64,000 bases of DNA from Bradyrhizobium niftali. GTDB taxonomy: Bacteria; Pseudomonadota; Alphaproteobacteria; Rhizobiales; Xanthobacteraceae. This document shows positions 16,972-25,041 of this stretch, one piece after another (the first letter of the stretch is position 1; each line of letters starts with the position of its first letter). Made by a program: the position numbers and the translations under genes. Under the pieces are notes generated by a model, which did no database searches, had not been told where the DNA came from, and saw only the letters and a list, made by a program, of their open reading frames with translations. The stretch is taken from assembly GCF_004571025.1 (NCBI RefSeq), contig NZ_SPQT01000006.1, positions 62,001-126,000 of the forward strand. Direction: 5' to 3'.

Positions 16972-17370
16972 TCACATCCCCCCACGGCCCCACAGATATA
17001 GCGCACGATCTCTCAACCTCTCGATGGCGCGTTCAGGCGTGATGTAGTCGATCTCGCCACGCGTCAGGCCGATATCCATCAGCTCCCTGTCACTCAGGTC
17101 CTGCAATGTGACCCGTGGGTGCTGCCGCCGCTCCTGAAACGCATACCAATATCGCCTGAGCAGGCCGAGGACGCTACGCGTCGATGCGGCTGCTGGTCCG
17201 GCAGCATCGCCGTCCGACAAGGCGTCGTCCAGCGCTGCGGCAGACGCCTTGAGACGTGCTGCCAACGCATGGTCGATCGCGTCCTTGGCTTGCGCGATGG
17301 AGAGGTTGAGGCCGCGTCCTGCGGCATCGCCCTCAATTTCGGATGAGATGCTCGTCAATTGGGGTGGCAT
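16972..17370 (-). CDS. DUF1127-domain protein
   Basis: A 132-residue protein. The last 55 residues form a DUF1127 domain with the standard LQDLSDRELMDIGLTRGEID motif preceded by basic residues. Small DUF1127 proteins in rhizobia and Agrobacterium bind RNA and affect phosphate and carbon metabolism; this one has an N-terminal extension of about 70 mostly helical residues. An AGGAG site lies eight bases before the ATG. Confidence 0.8.
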   Translation of the reverse strand: MPPQLTSISSEIEGDAAGRGLNLSIAQAKDAIDHALAARLKASAAALDDALSDGDAAGPAAASTRSVLGLLRRYWYAFQERRQHPRVTLQDLSDRELMDIGLTRGEIDYITPERAIERLRDRALYLWGRGGM

Positions 17371-17410
17371 CGGATGCTCCTGCTGTTGTGCCGGCAGGGA
17401 GCGTGGCCAA

Positions 17411-17441
17411 ACAAAAGGCCCCGTCCGATGCCGGCGGGGCC
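17411..17441 (-). terminator. Minus-strand terminator
   Basis: GGCCCCG (17417-17423) pairs with CGGGGCC (17435-17441). Read on the minus strand, the hairpin is followed by TTTTGTTT, a good rho-independent terminator. It ends a minus-strand transcript coming from the right and insulates the DUF1127 gene. Confidence 0.8.
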
Positions 17442-17469
17442 TGGTGGAAAAGATGTCGTCGTCGAAATC

Positions 17470-17547
17470 CTAGCGCACGACTCCTTCCACGGCCCAGCCG
17501 AAGCGGGTCATGTGCGAGAAGTCGACGTTGCGCGTGCATTTAATCAT
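17470..17547 (-). CDS. Possible 25-residue small protein
   Basis: A short frame encodes MIKCTRNVDFSHMTRFGW and seven more residues, ending 29 bases before the minus-strand terminator's stem. The terminator shows that something is transcribed on this strand, and this is the closest open frame. It can be extended in frame to 17721 (83 residues), but that N-terminus looks like non-coding sequence. No clear ribosome site was found. The alternative is a small non-coding RNA or the long 3' end of an unseen unit. Confidence 0.25.
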   Translation of the reverse strand: MIKCTRNVDFSHMTRFGWAVEGVVR

Positions 17548-17737
17548 GGGCGGCTCATACCATGGCAATCCTGCAAAATCAAGGGATGTGCGGCGGTCGG
17601 CTGCATCCTGGAGGCGAGCCCCTTGCTCCGGCCAATTCGTCCTCCGTAAAGCGGATGCGACCAATCCCGTGAAGTTCGCCGCAACCGCCTGCCCCAAGGA
17701 AGGATGGCGGCTCATCATCATCCTTGCTCGATCCGGA

Positions 17738-18136
17738 TCATCGCGATCCCAACCGATTTTTGGCAGCGTCGCTGACTGGCGTGTAAAAACTCACGAGAGT
17801 TCCTTCCGGATCCCGAAACTGGGCCGTGCAATTTCCCCAGGGCATCATCTTCGGCTCATGCACCACCTCCACGTGGTGCTTCAGCCTCGCAAATTCAGCT
17901 TCCACATCATCGACCTGGAATTCGACGATCGCGGTACGGTTGAGGGCAGGCTCCGCGCTCCCTTCCTTGAATAGCGCCACCGTCTCGACGCCACCAAAGG
18001 CGAGCGTTGCCGAAGGAGTGACGATTTCAGCGAATACCGGCGCTAGCCACTCGGCCGTTTTGCCGGTCACCTTCTCATAAAATTCGACGAGCGCCTTGAT
18101 GTCTGCAGCAATCAGGCGCGTTGAAGCAAATCTCAC
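17738..18136 (-). CDS. VOC/glyoxalase-fold protein
   Basis: A 132-residue single-domain vicinal-oxygen-chelate protein. A GTG start at 18136 is chosen because it follows ACAGGAGA at good spacing and begins exactly at the first strand (RFASTRLIAADIKAL); an ATG at 18208 would add 24 residues. The C-terminal strand PWGNCTAQFRDPEGTLVSFY is typical of glyoxalase/bleomycin-resistance-like proteins. Enzyme activity is unknown; antibiotic or metabolite binding are common roles. Confidence 0.8.
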   Translation of the reverse strand: MRFASTRLIAADIKALVEFYEKVTGKTAEWLAPVFAEIVTPSATLAFGGVETVALFKEGSAEPALNRTAIVEFQVDDVEAEFARLKHHVEVVHEPKMMPWGNCTAQFRDPEGTLVSFYTPVSDAAKNRLGSR

Positions 18137-18273
18137 AGTGTCGTCTCCTGTAGGTCTCCTGCCGCCCCGCGCGACGCCTGACCCGTAACGCCGTGCTGCT
18201 GACAGCATGGTGTCAGCAGCATGCCGGCACTTTACCGCGCAGCGTCACGCCACCAGGTTTATGGGTACATCGC

Positions 18274-19803
18274 CTAACCGCGCACCAGCGAGACCAGCCA
18301 GCGGCGGCCGAACAGGATGAGGATCGCGATCGCGTAGACGATCGTGCCGCCGACGGCGAGCAGGGCCAGCGTCGCTTCGTCCCGGAAAGGATGCACGGAG
18401 GCAAGAGCGGCCGGGCTGAAGCGCGCAATCAGCCAGAACGCGGCGGCGAGGATCAATCCGGTCAGCAGGAATTTGCCGAGCGACAACAGCCAGGCGCGGT
18501 CCGGCACGAGAAAGCCGCGCCGCACGGCGAAGAAGAGCACCAGCAAGAGATTGGTCCAGACACCAACGGCGGTTGCCAGCGCGAGGCCGATCTGGGCCAG
18601 CGATCCCATCAAGGCGAGCTTCAGCGCAACGTTGACGGCGATACCGGTCAGCGACGCCCGAACCGGCGTCGCGGTGTCCTTGCGCGCGTAGAACGTCGCG
18701 ACCGCGCTGCGGATCAGCACGAAGGGGATCAGGCCGATGGCATAGGCCGCGAGCGTCGCGCCGGCAGCGGCGGCATCGGCCTTCGAGAACGCGCCGCGGG
18801 CGAACAGCGCGCGCATGATCGCGTCGGGCACGGTGAGAAAGGCCGCGACGAACGGCACCGAGAACAGCAGCGTGAAATCGAAGGCGCGGCGCTGCGCCTT
18901 CATCGCGCCGTCATGGTCGTTGGCCGTGATCCGCCGCGACATCTCCGGCAGCAGCACCGTGCCGATGGCGATGCCGATGACGCCGATCGGCAATTGATTG
19001 AGGCGGTCGGCGTAATAGAGCGCCGACAGCGCGCCGGCGGGCAGGAAGGTCGCGATGATGGTGTCGGCGAACAGCGCGACCTGAGTGCCCATCGAGCCCA
19101 GCGTTGCAGGTCCGAGCGCTTTGAAAAAGCCGCGAACGTCTTCGTCGAGCTTCAAGGGCGCAAAGCGCGGCAGGCCGCCATGGCGGGCGAGATCGCCCGC
19201 GAGCAGGAAATATTGCAGGAAGCCGGAGATGAGGACTCCCCAGGCCGCGGCATGGCCCGCGGTCGGAAACCAGACGGCAACTGCCAGCGTCATCATCATC
19301 GCGACGTTGAGGAAGATCGAGGCGGCCGCGGCGCTGGCAAAGCGCTGCATCACGTTGAGCATGCCGCCGTAGAGCGTCACCAGCGTGATCAGGAGCAGAT
19401 AGGGAAAGGTGATCCGGGTCAGCTCGATCGCGAGCTTGCGCTGCTCGGCATCCTCGGAAAAGCCCGGCGCCAGAATGCTCATGGCTTGCGGCATGAACAG
19501 CCAGGCGACGATCAGCAGCACCACCTGCGAGGCCAGCAGCAGCGTGAGGATGCGGTCCGCGAACAGGTGTGCTGCCGCCTCCCCCTTCTCGCCATGGACA
19601 TGCGCATAGGCGGGCACCCAGGCGGCGTTGAAGGCGCCCTCGGCAAAGATCGCGCGGAAATGATTGGGCAGCCGCAACGCCACGAAAAAGGCGTCGGCCA
19701 CCGGGCCTGCGCCGAGGATCGCCGCAAGCATGATGTCGCGGGCAAATCCCGTCAGCCGCGAGAGCAGTGTGTAACCGCCGACTGTGAAGATACGTCCGAG
19801 CAT
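18274..19803 (-). CDS. murJ: Lipid II flippase MurJ
   Basis: A 509-residue integral membrane protein of the MurJ/MviN branch of the MOP exporter superfamily, with about 14 predicted helices. Family marks are the N-terminal SRLTGFARDIMLAAILGAG and RLPNHFRAIFAEGAFNAAWVP segments. It moves lipid II across the inner membrane for peptidoglycan synthesis. It begins the polysaccharide region, and a role in flipping another polyprenyl-linked glycan cannot be excluded, but the sequence looks like standard MurJ. Confidence 0.93.
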   Translation of the reverse strand: MLGRIFTVGGYTLLSRLTGFARDIMLAAILGAGPVADAFFVALRLPNHFRAIFAEGAFNAAWVPAYAHVHGEKGEAAAHLFADRILTLLLASQVVLLIVAWLFMPQAMSILAPGFSEDAEQRKLAIELTRITFPYLLLITLVTLYGGMLNVMQRFASAAAASIFLNVAMMMTLAVAVWFPTAGHAAAWGVLISGFLQYFLLAGDLARHGGLPRFAPLKLDEDVRGFFKALGPATLGSMGTQVALFADTIIATFLPAGALSALYYADRLNQLPIGVIGIAIGTVLLPEMSRRITANDHDGAMKAQRRAFDFTLLFSVPFVAAFLTVPDAIMRALFARGAFSKADAAAAGATLAAYAIGLIPFVLIRSAVATFYARKDTATPVRASLTGIAVNVALKLALMGSLAQIGLALATAVGVWTNLLLVLFFAVRRGFLVPDRAWLLSLGKFLLTGLILAAAFWLIARFSPAALASVHPFRDEATLALLAVGGTIVYAIAILILFGRRWLVSLVRG

Positions 19804-19864
19804 GCGGACTCTTCTAGAGGCTTATCAGGCAGAGGTCGATTGCATCTTGCGATGCGCATTGCTG

Positions 19865-20018
19865 TGCCCTCTCCCCTTGTGGGAGAGGGCAGCACCGCGA
19901 GTAGACACAAACTCATTGGGGTGAGGGGTCTCTCCGCGCATTCCGTACGGAGAGAGACCCCTCACCCGTCTCGCCGCTGTCGCGGCGAGCCACCCTCTCC
20001 CGCAAGGGGAGAGGGGAA
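19865..20018. repeat. Intergenic palindromic repeat of the CCCTCTCCC-AAGGGGAGAGGG type
   Basis: The outer parts are hairpins: GCCCTCTCCCC/GGGAGAGGGC near 19867-19891, and CCCTCTCCC/GGGGAGAGGG near 19993-20015. The centre is a long stem, GGTGAGGGGTCTCTCCG (about 19920-19936) facing CGGAGAGAGACCCCTCACC (about 19948-19966), with a two-base bulge. This is a familiar repeat type of Bradyrhizobium and related genomes. It lies just behind the stop codon of the aminotransferase gene at 20030. Confidence 0.7.
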
Positions 20019-20029
20019 GAACTATCAAA

Positions 20030-21223
20030 TCAGCTCGAAAGCGCGCCGCGGACGGCGGCGATGATTCGCTCCTGGTCGGCTTCGGTCAGGTAGGCGTGCA
20101 TCGGCAGGCTGATGACGTCCTGCGACAGGCTCTCGCAAGCAGGCAGGCCGCCCTCGGCGACTGGATACTGCTTGTAGGCGGTCTGCTGATGCATCGACTT
20201 GCCGTAATAGATCGCGGTCGGCACGCCCTGGGCCTTCAGTGCGGCAGCAAAGCCGTCGCGGTCGGTGCCCTCGGGGAGGCGGATCGTGTACTGCGCCCAG
20301 ACCGAGGTATTGCCCGGCGCCAGACGCGGCACGGTGACGACGTTGGACAGCCCGCGCGCATAGCGCTCCGCAACCCTGTTGCGGGCGGCGATCTCGTCGT
20401 CAAAAATCTTCAGCTTCTCGATCAGGACCGCGGCCTGCATGGTGTCGAGCCGGCCGGTCAGGCCGAGGCGGACGTTGTCGTATTTGTCCACGCCCTGCCC
20501 GTGCACGCGGATGCTGCGCAGCTTGGCTGCGAGCTCGTCGTCATCGGTGAAGATCGCGCCGCCGTCGCCGAAGCAGCCAAGCGGCTTTGCCGGGAAGAAG
20601 CTGGTGGCGGTGGCGAGCCCGAAAGTGCCAAGCTTGCGGCCCTTGTAGCTTGCGCCAAAACCCTGCGCGGCATCGTCGAGCACGAACAGGCCTTCGGCCT
20701 TGGCGATCTCGGCGATGGCGTCGTGATCGGCGGGCTGGCCGAACAGGTCGACCGGAATGACCGCGACGGGCTTGAGGCCGGCCTTGCGGGCGGTGGCGAT
20801 GCCGCGCTTCAGCGACTCCGGGCTCATGTTGAAGGTCGCCTCGTCCACGTCGACATAGACAGGCGTCGCACCGGTCCGCGCCACCGGCGAGGCGGTTGCG
20901 ATGAAGGTGAAGGACGGACACAGCACGGCATCGCCTGGCCCGACATTCATCGCCATCATCACCATCAGGATCGCGTCGGTGCCGCTGGCACAGCCGATGA
21001 CGTGCTTGGCGCCGCAATAGGCCGCGAGCTGCTTCTCGAGCTCGGCGACTTCAGGGCCGTTGACGAACTGGCAATGGTCGAGAACGCGCTTGACGGCGGC
21101 ATCGAGCGAGGCGCCGAGCCGGCGGCGCTGCGAGCCGACGTCGATCAAGGGAATGGGTTCGGAGCGCAGATGCTGGTTCATGGCGCCTTGCTGATTGTCC
21201 TGCGAAGTTGGAGAAGCCGACAT
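20030..21223 (-). CDS. DegT/DnrJ/EryC1/StrS sugar aminotransferase
   Basis: A 397-residue PLP enzyme of the nucleotide-sugar aminotransferase family. The catalytic lysine is in SFFPAKPLGCFGDGGAI, and the ACASGTDAI-like GCASGTDAILM motif sits near residue 85. An alternative start 14 codons in (MNQHLRSEPIPL, preceded by AAGG) is equally plausible. With the Gfo/Idh dehydrogenase nine bases upstream, it resembles the WbpB-WbpE or GnnA-GnnB two-step route that oxidises C3 of a UDP-sugar and then aminates it. The expected acyltransferase is not adjacent. Confidence 0.88.
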   Translation of the reverse strand: MSASPTSQDNQQGAMNQHLRSEPIPLIDVGSQRRRLGASLDAAVKRVLDHCQFVNGPEVAELEKQLAAYCGAKHVIGCASGTDAILMVMMAMNVGPGDAVLCPSFTFIATASPVARTGATPVYVDVDEATFNMSPESLKRGIATARKAGLKPVAVIPVDLFGQPADHDAIAEIAKAEGLFVLDDAAQGFGASYKGRKLGTFGLATATSFFPAKPLGCFGDGGAIFTDDDELAAKLRSIRVHGQGVDKYDNVRLGLTGRLDTMQAAVLIEKLKIFDDEIAARNRVAERYARGLSNVVTVPRLAPGNTSVWAQYTIRLPEGTDRDGFAAALKAQGVPTAIYYGKSMHQQTAYKQYPVAEGGLPACESLSQDVISLPMHAYLTEADQERIIAAVRGALSS

Positions 21224-21232
21224 GGATGGAGA

Positions 21233-22237
21233 TCAGCCGGCGACGCGGCGCGGGCCCTTGCGGGCGGCCGACGTCGCGGCGGGACGCGACGGCGTCTCCA
21301 GGCACTGCGTGGCGATCTCGAGGCTGGCGACGCCCTCGTCGCCGGTGACCGCCGGCGTCTCGCCGTGGCGCACGGCCTTGAGGAACGCGATCAGCTCGGC
21401 GCGCAGCGGCTCGTCGTGGCCGACGGGCAGATGCCGCATCGAATAGCTGCCGTCGGGCTTGAAGCCGAAGCACTCGGTGACCTGGCGCGTCAGGAGATCG
21501 CCCATCACGTATTTGCCGCGGGTCGCAACCGTGACGCTGCGCGCCTTGAACGGCGTCAGCCAGTTGGTGTTGATGTGGGCGAGCACGCCGTTGGCGGTGC
21601 GGAACTGCAAGAGCGCGATGTCCTCGCGCTCGGCGACCGCGCTCGACAGCTGCGGCTGCACCTCGACGATGTCGGATTCGGTGAACCAGCGGATCAGGTC
21701 GATGTCGTGCACGGCGAGGTCGATGACGACGCCGACATTGGACATGCGCGGCGGGAACGGACCGACGCGGGTGATCGCGATCGAGAGGATGTCCTCGCCC
21801 GCGATCGCCTGCTTGACGGCGGCGACCGCCGGATTGAAGCGCTCGACATGGCCGACCATCAGCGTGACGCCGGCCTTTTGCGCGGCGGCGACGATCTCGC
21901 GGCCTTCCGCGACCGTGGAGGCGATCGGCTTCTCGACCAGCACGTGGATGTTCTTGGCGATGCAGGCGAGCGCGACCTCGTGATGCAGATGGGTGGGCGC
22001 TGCGATGGTGACGGCATCGACCCCGGCGGCGAAGAGCTGGTCGAGCGTCTCGAAGCCCTGGCAGTTGGCAAGCTCGCTGGTGCGCGTCAGGTGCGCCGGC
22101 GAGGGATCGACCACGCCGACGAGAGTGACGCCGGGAAGACCCGCGAGCACGCGCGCGTGGTTGCTGCCCATCACGCCGGCGCCAATGACACCGACGCGCA
22201 AGCCTGCCTTGGCAGGTGCTGACCCTTTGGAACTCAT
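21233..22237 (-). CDS. Gfo/Idh/MocA-family UDP-sugar 3-dehydrogenase
   Basis: A 334-residue NAD-dependent oxidoreductase. The Rossmann motif GVIGAGVMGSNHARVL starts near residue 15, and the family's EKPIAS motif follows near residue 100. Conserved DLAVHDIDLIRWF is typical of the C-terminal domain. It probably oxidises C3 of UDP-GlcNAc or a uronic acid derivative, making the keto-sugar used by the aminotransferase encoded right after it (nine-base gap). The two genes form an operon for a 3-amino sugar of the LPS or O-antigen. Confidence 0.87.
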   Translation of the reverse strand: MSSKGSAPAKAGLRVGVIGAGVMGSNHARVLAGLPGVTLVGVVDPSPAHLTRTSELANCQGFETLDQLFAAGVDAVTIAAPTHLHHEVALACIAKNIHVLVEKPIASTVAEGREIVAAAQKAGVTLMVGHVERFNPAVAAVKQAIAGEDILSIAITRVGPFPPRMSNVGVVIDLAVHDIDLIRWFTESDIVEVQPQLSSAVAEREDIALLQFRTANGVLAHINTNWLTPFKARSVTVATRGKYVMGDLLTRQVTECFGFKPDGSYSMRHLPVGHDEPLRAELIAFLKAVRHGETPAVTGDEGVASLEIATQCLETPSRPAATSAARKGPRRVAG

Positions 22238-22421
22238 TTGAGCAAACCCCGATTCAACGCAAATCCCCGGGCCGCTTCTAGCACGGGCGCCACATTTGTG
22301 GCGAATGCGCAGCTTCCGATCCGGACACGATTTGATTCAAAAAGTTACACATTCCCCGGGCCTTAAGCCGCTGAAAGATACCGCTCTTTCGGCCCGGGTC
22401 GCGTGATTCGGAGCCTGCTGG

Positions 22422-23840
22422 TTACGACCTTTGATAGTCGTCTTCAATCCGGATGATGTCGTCTTCCCCGAGATAGCTGCCGGTCTGGACCTCGATGAGC
22501 TCCAGCATGATTTTGCCGGGATTCTCCATCCGGTGCACCGCGCCCATCGGGATGTAGATCGACTCGTTCTCGTGCACCGTCTTCACGGTCTCGTTGACGG
22601 TGACCCGGGCGGCACCACGCACCACGATCCAGTGCTCGGCACGATGATGGTGCTTTTGCAGCGACAGCCGCCCGCCGGGCTTGACCACGATGCGCTTGAC
22701 CTGGTGACGCTCGCCATTGTCGACCGACTGGTAGCTGCCCCAGGGCCGGTGCACCTTGAGATGCTCCTCGGTGACCTTCGGGGCGACTGCCTTGAGCTTG
22801 GTCACGAGGCGCTTCAGGCCGTTGGCATCCTTCTGGCGCGACACGAGGACCGCATCAGCGGTCGCGACCACGACGAGATCGTCGACGCCCTCGAGCGCAA
22901 CCAGCGCGGAATCGGTGGTGACGTTGCAGTTGCGCGAATCCTCGAACACGGCGGCGCCGTGCGCGGCGTTGCCTAGCGCGTCCTTCTCCGACAATTCCCA
23001 CACCGCGTGCCAGGAACCGACGTCGGACCAGCCGCAGGACACCGGCACGACGGCCGCGCGCGAGGTCTTCTCCATCACCGCGTAGTCGATCGAGATCGCC
23101 TTCGCCGAACCGAACGCCTCGGGCTCCAGCGTCACGAAGCCGAGATCGCGGCCGGCGTTGTTGACTGCATTAGCGACCGCCTCCACGCTGGCCGCATCGA
23201 CCTTGCGGTATTCGTCGAGCAGGACGGTCGCCGGGAACATGAAGTTGCCGCTGTTCCAGAGATAGCCCGAATTGACGTAGTCGGCCGCCTTCACCGCGTC
23301 CGGCTTCTCGACGAAGCGCGCGACCGCGTGCACCTCGCCGGAGATCACCTCGCCCGGGCTGATATAGCCGTATTCGGTCGCCGGCCGCTCCGGCTTGACG
23401 CCGAAGGTGACGATGCGCCCGGCGCTCGCGGCGGTGAGGCCTTCGCGGCAGGCCGCGACGAAAGCGGCCTTGTCCTGCACCACGTGATCGGCGGCGAGCG
23501 CGAGCACGATCGCATCGCTGGCGCGGTTCTGCGCGAACACCGCGCCCGCGGCGATCGCGGGGCCGGAGTCGCGCCGCATCGGCTCGAGAATCACGTCGGC
23601 CTCGATGCCGATCTCGGCGAGCTGCTCCAGCACCATGAAGCGGTAGGACGCATTGGTGATGACGATCGGACGATCGAACAGCGAGGCGTCCGAGACGCGC
23701 AGCAGCGTGTCCTGGAAGGTCGAGCGCGCGCCGAACAGCGCCAGGAACTGCTTGGGGCGCACCTCGCGCGAGGCCGGCCACAGCCGCGTGCCGGCACCGC
23801 CGCACATGATCAGGGGGATAATGCGTTTGTCCATCGTCAT
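22422..23840 (-). CDS. manC: Mannose-1-phosphate guanylyltransferase/mannose-6-phosphate isomerase
   Basis: A 472-residue bifunctional enzyme of the ManC/XanB/AlgA type. The nucleotidyltransferase signature CGGAGTRLWPASR with RPKQF is at the N-terminus. The C-terminal cupin domain, with HHHRAEHWIVVRGAARVTV, carries isomerase activity in this family. It makes GDP-mannose for polysaccharide and LPS core (the LpcC-like mannosyltransferase at 36353 is a possible user). The ATG at 23840 lies one base beyond the stop codon of the upstream epimerase gene, with a second ATG two codons on. Confidence 0.92.
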   Translation of the reverse strand: MTMDKRIIPLIMCGGAGTRLWPASREVRPKQFLALFGARSTFQDTLLRVSDASLFDRPIVITNASYRFMVLEQLAEIGIEADVILEPMRRDSGPAIAAGAVFAQNRASDAIVLALAADHVVQDKAAFVAACREGLTAASAGRIVTFGVKPERPATEYGYISPGEVISGEVHAVARFVEKPDAVKAADYVNSGYLWNSGNFMFPATVLLDEYRKVDAASVEAVANAVNNAGRDLGFVTLEPEAFGSAKAISIDYAVMEKTSRAAVVPVSCGWSDVGSWHAVWELSEKDALGNAAHGAAVFEDSRNCNVTTDSALVALEGVDDLVVVATADAVLVSRQKDANGLKRLVTKLKAVAPKVTEEHLKVHRPWGSYQSVDNGERHQVKRIVVKPGGRLSLQKHHHRAEHWIVVRGAARVTVNETVKTVHENESIYIPMGAVHRMENPGKIMLELIEVQTGSYLGEDDIIRIEDDYQRS

Positions 23841-23841
23841 C

Positions 23842-24831
23842 TCAAACCTTGAAGTAGTCCCGATACCAGGTGACAAAATTACGAACCCCCTGCTCGATCG
23901 GCGTTGACGGTGCAAAGCCGGTGTCGCGCATCAGGTCCTCGACATCCGCGAACGTTTCCAAGACGTCTCCCGGCTGCATCGGCAGCAATTCTTTGATCGC
24001 CGTCCGACCCAGCTCCTGCTCCAGAAGTCCGACGACGTGCATCAGCTCCTCGGGGCGGTGGTTGCCGACATTGTAGACCTTAGACGGCGCATTTGCGGCA
24101 GCCGGGTCGTCGGCCGGCACCCGATCGATCAGCTTGGACACGACACGGGTGACGTCGTCAATATAGGTGAAGTCGCGGCGCATCCTGCCATGGTTAAAGA
24201 GCCGGATCGGCCGCTCCGCCATGATGGCGTTCACGAACAGAAACATGGCCATATCGGGCCGTCCCCACGGGCCGTAGATGGTAAAGAAGCGCAAGCCCGT
24301 GACCGGCAGCCGGTAGAGATGGCTGTAGGACTGCGCCATCACTTCGTTCGCCTTCTTGGTCGCGGCGTAGAGGCTCACGGGATGATCAGTCCGGTCCTGC
24401 ACGGCAAATGGCAGTTTTGTGTTGGCGCCGTAAACGGAGGATGACGAGGCGTAGACCAGATGACGGCAGCCGTTGTTGCGGCAGCCCTCCAGCACGTTGA
24501 GAAAGCCCTGGAGATTGGAATCGGCGTAAGCCTGCGGATGCTCGATCGAGTAGCGCACGCCAGCCTGGGCGGCCAGATGCACGACCTTGGCAAATCGATG
24601 CCGCGCAAACAGCGCTGCGATCGCCTCGCGGTCGGCAAGGTCAGCCTTGACGAAGGAGAAGCGGGAATCGCTCCGCAACAGCTCAAGCCGCGCGCTCTTC
24701 AGCGCCGGGTCGTAATAGTTGTTGAGATTGTCGAGCCCGACGACCGGCCGGCCTTCGGCGAGCAGCTGCCGGGCGACGTGAAAGCCGATGAAGCCGGCGG
24801 CCCCGGTGACCAAAATCGCCTGATCCGTCAT
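23842..24831 (-). CDS. lpsL: UDP-glucuronate 4-epimerase
   Basis: A 329-residue extended SDR. It has the NAD motif GAAGFIGFH, the active-site YAATKKAN (YxxxK), and the segment MRRDFTYIDDVTRVV typical of UDP-glucuronate 4-epimerases (LpsL/CapI). It converts UDP-glucuronate to UDP-galacturonate. Galacturonate is a common constituent of rhizobial LPS cores. The start MTDQAILVTG is where homologues begin; the frame is open further upstream but that sequence lies in the divergent promoter region. It is cotranscribed with manC. Confidence 0.88.
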   Translation of the reverse strand: MTDQAILVTGAAGFIGFHVARQLLAEGRPVVGLDNLNNYYDPALKSARLELLRSDSRFSFVKADLADREAIAALFARHRFAKVVHLAAQAGVRYSIEHPQAYADSNLQGFLNVLEGCRNNGCRHLVYASSSSVYGANTKLPFAVQDRTDHPVSLYAATKKANEVMAQSYSHLYRLPVTGLRFFTIYGPWGRPDMAMFLFVNAIMAERPIRLFNHGRMRRDFTYIDDVTRVVSKLIDRVPADDPAAANAPSKVYNVGNHRPEELMHVVGLLEQELGRTAIKELLPMQPGDVLETFADVEDLMRDTGFAPSTPIEQGVRNFVTWYRDYFKV

Positions 24832-25041
24832 CTTGTTCCCAAGGGGACCTCTGACCCTCGCCGCATCTTTAGCCGGTATCGAGGGGGCGCAATAGCCCCG
24901 CCATACGTCATAACGGCCGTTCATAATCCACTTCGTCACCGCTATTGCAAGATCGGCGCCAAAACCATACCAAAGCGGCCTAATTCGGCGCCTCGCGTCG
25001 GGTTGCCTCAAATCTTCGCAAACCCTGTTCATGCGGACGAG

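Noticed and set aside
17470..17721. The longer 83-residue version of the small minus-strand frame
   Set aside because: The N-terminal 58 residues have no ribosome site and ordinary non-coding codon use; only the 25-residue version near the terminator is kept, at low confidence.
18193..20064. A 623-codon plus-strand frame opposite murJ
   Set aside because: Composition is rich in Arg, Gln, Glu and His with no fold-like pattern, typical of antisense frames; MurJ on the other strand is unmistakable.
20096..22222. A 708-codon plus-strand frame across the aminotransferase and dehydrogenase genes
   Set aside because: It runs antisense to two well-supported enzymes and has no recognisable domain.
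22354..22398. CCCGGGCC/GGCCCGGG inverted repeat behind the dehydrogenase as a terminator
   Set aside because: The 28-base loop and lack of a T run make it a weak terminator; it lies upstream of the dehydrogenase start rather than behind it.
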